This document shows, piece by piece, positions 58,891-64,000 of a stretch of 64,000 nt of DNA. Within the stretch, counting starts at the first letter, position 1; each line of letters starts with the position of its first letter. The DNA is from Dryococelus australis. Lineage: Eukaryota > Arthropoda > Insecta > Phasmatodea > Phasmatidae. The DNA is taken from contig CM057009.1 of assembly GCA_029891345.1 (NCBI GenBank), forward strand, positions 227,503,620-227,567,619, read 5' to 3'. The notes beneath the pieces were generated by a model. That model was not told the origin of the DNA and ran no database searches. It saw only the letters and a list, made by a program, of their open reading frames with translations. Made by a program: the position numbers and the translations under genes.

Positions 58891-58949
58891 CCTTCCATTT
58901 CTGAACACTAAATAATACTGTATCGAACGAATCAGTTTATTTATACAGT

Positions 58950-59388
58950 TACGAAACGGAATAGAGAATGATGTAGGAACTCACTTTTGGGTTTTTATGG
59001 ATTTCTGCATGCCAGGGATCGTTCAAATCTCTAGTTGGTAGATATTTTTCGTAATTTTTATAACCATACTCCTTGTTTGTTATTCTGATCCTATAAAAAT
59101 TCCTTTCAGAATCCCAATGCGAATTACATTTGTCGAACATAACATTCAATATATTGCTTAAAGGTTTTCATATTTGCTCAACGTCGGAAAGATCTACGAA
59201 TCTCTGATGGTTTAACATTTCCAGTAATGAAAATATGGCATGGGCTGCTTTAAAATTTGGGCTAAAAGAAAAGTTCATTTCAGAATTTTAATTTTCTAAA
59301 TCGAGCATTTTTTTCCCCCCGGATGGACGAGTTTGGCATTATTATGTTTGATTAATTCTACCATGGCATTCGGTAAATGACAATACAT
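58950..59388 (-). pseudogene. Unrecognised minus-strand gene of about 146 codons, broken
   Basis: An ATG at 59,388 starts MYCHLPNAMVELIKHNNAKL. A frame change occurs near 59,310, then a SPNFKAAHAIFSLLEMLNHQ block, an in-frame TGA near 59,165 and a final DKCNSHWDSERNFYRIRITN block ending at TAG near 58,950. The readable order strongly suggests one gene. No domain is recognised. It is divergent from copy D of the promoter-like module. Confidence 0.45.
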
Positions 59389-59599
59389 TTTGGAAGGAAA
59401 ATCCAACTAGGATAAAGTATGATCTGTTATATTTATTTTACATTAAAATTTTTAACGCATTGGTCTTTATTTTTTATCGATATTGGGAAACATGATCATA
59501 CATTCGTAAAAATCTCTTAAAGTCGTATTCATTTCTTTTTTCTTTGCTTATGACTATTTATCAAAAATGATCGTGAACGGTCACACTTTCGATTAACAT

Positions 59600-60046
59600 G
59601 ATCATTTTTTGGGCTGTGGAGCTTCTCCGGGACACGTCCATCCTCCTCGGCGTTCTGACAAAGACTGAGCTAGAGATTTCTCTTTACAAATCGCAGATGC
59701 AAGGCGAGTGCACGATGCTGATTGGTCGAAATTCGTGATGTCAGAGCGAACTCAAGTTGTCATTGTTCAGAGTCATTTTGAGGGACGTGTTCAAGGCACG
59801 GTGGGTATATATAGAGCTGTGGCTACAGAAACGACTTTTCAACCATCCAATATAAATATTCATCCTCAAGGGATGGTTGGAGAAGGGGCTGACGGTTGAA
59901 AGGCCATGAAAAAAAATCTATTATACAGCATACCTTTTGCGGACATGTAATTTGTTTTTCGTCTGAGGAAACATTTTTGTGGACTTGTAATTTTTCATCG
60001 ACATTGGGTTGGTGATACAGCAAACAAAACCAAAGGGAGCGTGATG
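59600..60046 (+). promoter_or_regulatory. Promoter-like module, copy D, leading into an ATG
   Basis: In order: GGAGCTTCTCCGGGACACG, CATCCTCCTCGG, GACTGAGCTAGAGATTTC, GATTGGTCGAAATTCGTGA, a TGATGTCAGAGCGAACTC CRE-like core, CATTG, GTCATTTTGAGG, GGGTATATATAGAGC (TATA at 59,806-59,814), TTTCAACCATCC, AATATAAATATTCATCC, then a GTCTGAGGAAACATTTTTG-like block and an ATG at 60,044. The codons after that ATG read a short FPEFRLMDF-containing frame that resembles the N-terminus of the BRO gene at 60,930 and stops at about 60,140. This looks like a full core promoter with 5' leader reused at several genes. Confidence 0.75.
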
Positions 60047-60149
60047 AAAAAATTAATAAAGTATGTAGTTAGAGCAGTATATTCAGTTGTCGATTTTCCA
60101 GAGTTCCGACTAATGGATTTTACAAAGTTGTATTTTAAATACCCCTTCT

Positions 60150-60860
60150 GAGATTCAATTTTGTTTCTTGGGTATGAACGATCACGTAAAACATTTTACA
60201 AATGCTGAAGACAAAACGAAAGAGAAGATGATTGAATTTTAGATAAAAGCAAAAACCAGGCTCTTTCTAATATTCAAATTTTGTGTCTTGGGTAGAATAA
60301 TCACGCAAAACCTTTTACATTTGATCAAGCGAAAATGGAAGAGAAGGTGGTAAGATTTGAAAAGTATGGCAAAAATGCTAACATTCAAAAATTCAAATTT
60401 ATATCTTGGGTATGATTGAACACGTAAAGGATTTTACATTTGGTCAGATTTGAAGGTTACAGTAAAAATGCTAACATTTCGAAAATTAAAATTTATGTCT
60501 TTCGTATGAACAAACACTTAAAGCAATTTTAATTTGGCCAGATTTAAAGGGTACGACAAAAATGCTAACATTCTAAAATTCAATTTTATGTCTTGGGTAG
60601 AATGATCACATAAAGCATTTCACATTTGGTCAGATTTGAAGGGTAAGGCAAAAATACTAACCTTCTAAAATTCAATTTTGTATCTTGGGTAGAACGAACA
60701 TGTAAAGCATTTTACATTTGGTCAGAATAAAAGGGCATGATAAAAATGCTAACCTTCAAAAATTAAATTTTGTGTCTTTGGGAGAACGAACATGTAAATA
60801 ATTTTACATTTGGTCAGATTTGAAGGGTACGGCAAAAATGCTAACCTTCTGAATTTAATT
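60150..60860. repeat. hr-like array: about seven 90-120 bp units with a small palindrome
   Basis: Units share TTGTGTCTTGGGTAGAA, CACGTAAA.CATTTTACATTTGG, GTCAGATTTGAAGGGTA and CAAAAATGCTAACATTC. The core ATGTAAAGCATTTTACAT (about 60,702-60,719) is an inverted repeat with 7 bp arms. It is present in variant form near 60,186, 60,304, 60,424, 60,515, 60,611, 60,702 and 60,793. The array lies between a truncated BRO start (60,044) and the BRO gene (60,930). Units related to it occur at 25.4-25.76 kb in the opposite orientation. Confidence 0.8.
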
Positions 60861-60929
60861 TTTTTTAAATTATGCATTTACTTATATATAAGCAAATAAT
60901 TGTCTTTTCGTGAAACCAGTACATTTACA

Positions 60930-61815
60930 ATGTGGTTGGTTAAAAGGTCTTTTCTGTTGCCAAATTTCCAGAGTTTCGACTGTTGGATTTTCAAGCTAGC
61001 TGACGATAGTGGAAACGAACAATTTTGGTTCAAAGGTGCAGGTATAGCATCGTTTCCCGGGTATGAACGGCCAACTGATGCAAATTTAGGTCATGTCAAA
61101 CCAAAATGGAAAAGAACATGGATATATTTGAATGGTATATGGCATACCCTTGACATGCATTCAAACTTGCAACCATGTAGCATTTTTTTCTGTGAACCAG
61201 GCCTATATGCTTTGATAACACACTCGAAATTTCCTGTTGTCCAAAGGTTCTTTGATTGGGTCTAGGAAGGTGTGCTGCCATCTTTGAGAAAAAAAACGTT
61301 CAATATAAAATAGACTTGACCAAAAAAGATGAAGAAATAGGACAGTTGAACCACGGCGTACTTCAGTGAATAATGAACGGATAGTTGCCAGACGAGATTC
61401 TGAAAAAGCAAGACAAGATGCTGAAAATGCCAGACGAGATGCCATAGCACTTTCGCATCGCATCGCCGACATTGCTCAAGACGTAATTGCCAAATCCAAA
61501 TCTGATCAATTGTTACGTGCTTTGACCGTGCACATGTTGGAAGAAGAGAAGAAAGAAATTGTCTTCACTCGATGTCAGCGCTGATCACTCTCCCAATCTC
61601 TGAAATGCTTGAATGATAAAAATCCTAAAGTCAAGGAATTGGACAGCAACAGGTATGTTCCTAATGGCGTGATCATTCTGAATTGCACCAAGGATTGGCT
61701 GAAGGTATTGAAAGTGCCATATTCGGCTAGCAGCCACATCGTTCGTATTTTGGGTGCCATGGACTCGGAACAAGTCGTACCGTTTGTGCGCAATATCACT
61801 GAAAAGAAAATATAA
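60930..61815 (+). pseudogene. bro: BRO family protein (Bro-N domain), broken
   Basis: After an ATG at 60,930 the frame reads the Bro-N domain. It has an FKGAGIASFPGYERPTDA block (about 61,035-61,085) corresponding to the 'WF.a.dVa..LGY' core, then EPGLYALI and FFDWV, which are the conserved end of Bro-N. An in-frame TAG at 61,263 interrupts just before EGVLPSLRK, the expected continuation. A +1 frameshift near 61,368 leads to a charged coil (RDSEKARQDAENARRDAIAL). An in-frame TGA at 61,582 precedes a C-terminal domain (NGVIILNCTKDW, ILGAMDSEQV) ending at TAA 61,815. A further small frameshift near the N-terminus is likely. BRO proteins are DNA-binding proteins of baculoviruses and other large insect DNA viruses and also occur in phages and some transposons. 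Confidence 0.8.
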
Positions 61816-62175
61816 TTTGTGTGAAAAATTTATATAAAAAATATTATGTACAGGTTACATTTCATAACCTATATTTATTAATTTTTTTATATTTGTAAAA
61901 TTTTACGAACTGGATAAGAAACGAGATTCTTTCAAGTGTTCGTAGTTCTCTTTGTAGTGATTTAGCACGAAAAACTGTTGATCTGGAAATGTTAATTAAT
62001 ATTTAACCAAAATAATGTCTTGCAAGTTTTTAAAATGAATTCCTACGAAAATGAACAAGTAGGTGCGAAATTTGTTACATTTTTCGGATAACTGTCCGAA
62101 TAGGGTTTCCGAAGGACTGGAATCCATTCCCATTTTTAATCTTAACTATTAAGTTTTTTTACATAAGCTAGATAA

Positions 62176-62478
62176 CTATTTGTTATCGTCTTCATTCGTG
62201 CATTTTTTGCATAATTCATTACATAAATATTCGAAGTACTTAAAATATTCATCTTCCAAAAACAAATTCTCTATCATGTTCAACCTGACGCTATCATCCA
62301 AAATCGAACTGTAATCTATGTATCTTTCGGGAGGATTTTTATCGTATTCCAGTCCATATGCCGCCGGATGGTTTTCTTGTTCGATACAAAATTCCAAAAA
62401 AATTGTCAAGATGATCTTGAACAAATTCTTTATAATTTGCTCCAAAAAAATTAAATAATATGATACTTAATTAATTCA
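62176..62478 (-). CDS. Small acidic ORF with N-terminal hydrophobic segment
   Basis: An open minus-strand frame ends with TAA at 62,176. It begins with a hydrophobic stretch (NLFKIILTIFLEFCIEQ) that could be a signal peptide, then a PAAYGLEYDKNPPERYIDYS block and an acidic end with C..LCKKC. No ATG is found between the upstream stop and the hydrophobic stretch, so it is either 5'-truncated or part of the neighbouring ORF by splicing or frameshift. It follows the secreted ORF at 62,487-62,801 on the same strand. Confidence 0.4.
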
Positions 62479-62486
62479 TTCCAAGA

Positions 62487-62801
62487 TCACTTCGAATCCT
62501 GGCAGCAACTTATATATAGTGATGAGTTTATGACGTCTACATCTTTCTTAAATTCCAAACACGCTTTACAGATTTCGCCAGAATGAGTATATTTTTTTAA
62601 TTTTTCGGAATTATTACACAAATCGTTCAGTCTTGCAAAATAAGTGTGCGTTACATTTTTGGTAGCATTGAGAAGATCTCCTATGTTAGAGCTTACTAGA
62701 CAAAAGTACTTTTCCTGGGTGTGGGAGAAGCACATCGTCACTGGCATTTTGACACCTACATATAAAATGTGAGCTGTTAAAATCATAATAGTGATATACA
62801 T
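62487..62801 (-). CDS. Small secreted glycoprotein-like ORF, apparently intact
   Basis: ATG at 62,801 to TAA at 62,487 gives about 104 residues. The N-terminus MYITIMILTAHILYVGV is a good signal peptide or anchor. The mature part has NAT, NVT and NSS sequons and eight Cys including a CKAC and a terminal CC pair, suggesting a disulphide-bonded extracellular protein. It is one of the few unbroken ATG-started frames in this decayed region. No family is recognised. It may be a viral virion or secreted factor, or a chance survivor. Confidence 0.45.
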   Translation of the reverse strand: MYITIMILTAHILYVGVKMPVTMCFSHTQEKYFCLVSSNIGDLLNATKNVTHTYFARLNDLCNNSEKLKKYTHSGEICKACLEFKKDVDVINSSLYISCCQDSK

Positions 62802-62989
62802 GAAAAAATTAACTGCTGTGCAATCAATGTGGTAGAAATTCAAACACTATTAAAATGTAATAGACAATAGGAATACTGATACGAATATAATAGTTTTACA
62901 ACCGTTTTCGCTGGTCGAGTTTAACAAAACGGCTACGATACTATCCATGACTGATTTTTCAGACTTGTTCATACTTATTAAACCGTCGG

Positions 62990-63217
62990 TTGGTACACAA
63001 ATATCACAGAGTGAACAAAGTCGTCATGGCGGGTATTACAATTACTAGACTCATTACCATTGAAGACATGTGGAACGAACTGAAAAGTTTTTACCATTCA
63101 AGACCCATCGATACTGTAGGTTATGACAAGAAAAAACCTTTTTTAGAAAAACTTTACCCTGCAGATGTAATCCACCTATACCAAAAAAAAAATACCAAAA
63201 TCCCTTGTACAATGTAA
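62990..63217 (+). CDS. Unrecognised small ORF
   Basis: Plus-strand frame of up to 75 codons. The first in-frame ATG after the start of the open stretch is near 63,026 (MAGITITRLITIEDMWNELK). It continues with a VGYDKKKPFLEKLYPADVIH block and TAA at 63,215. A compact soluble helical protein or a fragment. No family. Confidence 0.35.
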   Translation: MVHKYHRVNKVVMAGITITRLITIEDMWNELKSFYHSRPIDTVGYDKKKPFLEKLYPADVIHLYQKKNTKIPCTM

Positions 63218-63708
63218 TGTTCGTTCATTATTTCTCGAGTGCACTGCAACGAATGAGTGTGAAGGAAATTAAAGGTAATAATATTTTCGTAGTGGTTCTC
63301 TATTTTGATGTTATGACACATAATAATTTATATGTTAAAAAGAAAAAATAAATGGAATCCGATATATTCCACTTGTTTGGTATTTGCGACAAACAAGCAG
63401 AAGCAATGAATGCAATAAAAAAAAATTAACATCGCATTTTAAAAATTAGGGCACTTTTCTGTGGAAATTTAAAAAAATGTTTAAAATACAATAAAACGAT
63501 ACATTTATTTAACTAATTAGAAAGAGCCAAGAACAATTCCTATTGGAATGATTTTCTGCAGTGTTTGTCAATGTTTGAATACCAATTGTTGGAGAGTGTG
63601 CAGTATTTTGAATTACTTGGTTTTCACAACAATTGATAAAAATAGATACCTTCCAAAATTCCATTTTTTTTTTAAATAAAATATGATTTGAACAATTATT
63701 ACAATATA

Positions 63709-63984
63709 TTATTTGGATAGATGATTTAAATATTCACATCTTGGGAACCAGTGCCAATGTTTCGTCGGTGGACAGTTATTTTTTTTCCAACTACGGAGTC
63801 CCCCGCCACGAACGAAGCACAACATTATATCATCTCTTCTGTTGTAGAAGAAACCGTCTTTGAGCTGTAGGCTGGTGGATATTTCTTGTTGACTTTTCCC
63901 AAAATTTGTAATGTTCAGGGAATGAAAAGGGTTTTCGTTGTGGTAACACATTGATAACATCTTTTCCATCTGAGTCTTTTTCAC
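63709..63984 (-). CDS. Unrecognised ORF at the right edge
   Basis: Minus-strand frame of about 91 codons, possibly continuing beyond 63,984. It contains a SMCYHNENPFHSLNITNFGK block, a SLQLKDGFFYNRRDDIMLCF block and WHWFPRCEYLNHL before the stop at 63,709. The composition is protein-like. No domain is recognised; the 5' end may lie beyond the window. Confidence 0.4.
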   Translation of the reverse strand: MKKTQMEKMLSMCYHNENPFHSLNITNFGKSQQEISTSLQLKDGFFYNRRDDIMLCFVRGGGLRSWKKNNCPPTKHWHWFPRCEYLNHLSK

Positions 63985-64000
63985 CCATATATAGTTTAGG

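Overview
The window is non-coding-rich, AT-rich eukaryotic DNA. It has microsatellites, tandem arrays, relics of eukaryotic DNA transposons, one plausible splice acceptor, and no operons or bacterial ribosome binding sites. The relic families (Merlin, Polinton/Maverick, a WK..K/SHY-type transposon protein) and virus-like genes (BRO, dUTPase-like, capping-enzyme-like) fit an invertebrate, most likely an arthropod; the species cannot be fixed from sequence alone. I recognise no intact host gene.

Region 1 (1-21,970) is one giant, diverged inverted repeat. Base 1 pairs with about 21,968, and matching blocks run inwards in mirror order to about 8,667 / 11,802. The spacer is an extremely strand-asymmetric G/T-rich TAGG-type minisatellite (about 9,030-11,800). 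Each arm carries the same series of tandem arrays in mirror order but with different copy numbers. The left arm holds an extra TIR-bounded unit with decayed zinc-finger coding (1,809-4,028). The right arm holds an extra 1.9 kb with a strong hairpin (19,895-21,820). The left end of the palindrome lies outside the window.

Region 2 (22-40 kb) is a transposon graveyard: a broken Merlin/ISXO2-type transposase (24.4-25.3 kb); a tandem pair of small minus-strand ORFs (25.9-26.7 kb); a 6.4 kb TIR-bounded Polinton/Maverick- or adintovirus-like element with a degraded protein-primed-type PolB (28,242-34,619); two copies of an 'FHGL..W..G' mobile-element gene on either side of it; and a transposon-protein exon at 36.6-37.2 kb.

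Region 3 (about 40-63.5 kb) looks like a decayed endogenous large dsDNA virus. It contains a double-domain dUTPase-like gene, a capping-enzyme-like gene with a KxDGxR motif, at least one BRO gene (Bro-N domain plus charged coil), a second BRO-like coil gene, several unrecognised coding blocks on both strands and a small secreted glycoprotein-like ORF. Almost every gene has stops or frameshifts. Two tandem arrays whose units each carry an imperfect palindrome sit beside the BRO-type genes and resemble the homologous regions (hrs) of insect large DNA viruses. A 400-600 bp promoter-like module (CCAAT, CRE-like and TATA elements, then an ATG) recurs at 51.8-52.8 kb (two copies), 59.6-60.05 kb and partially at 39.9 kb. 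A related palindrome-bearing repeat at 25.4-25.8 kb suggests the viral locus, or its repeats, extends across Region 2.
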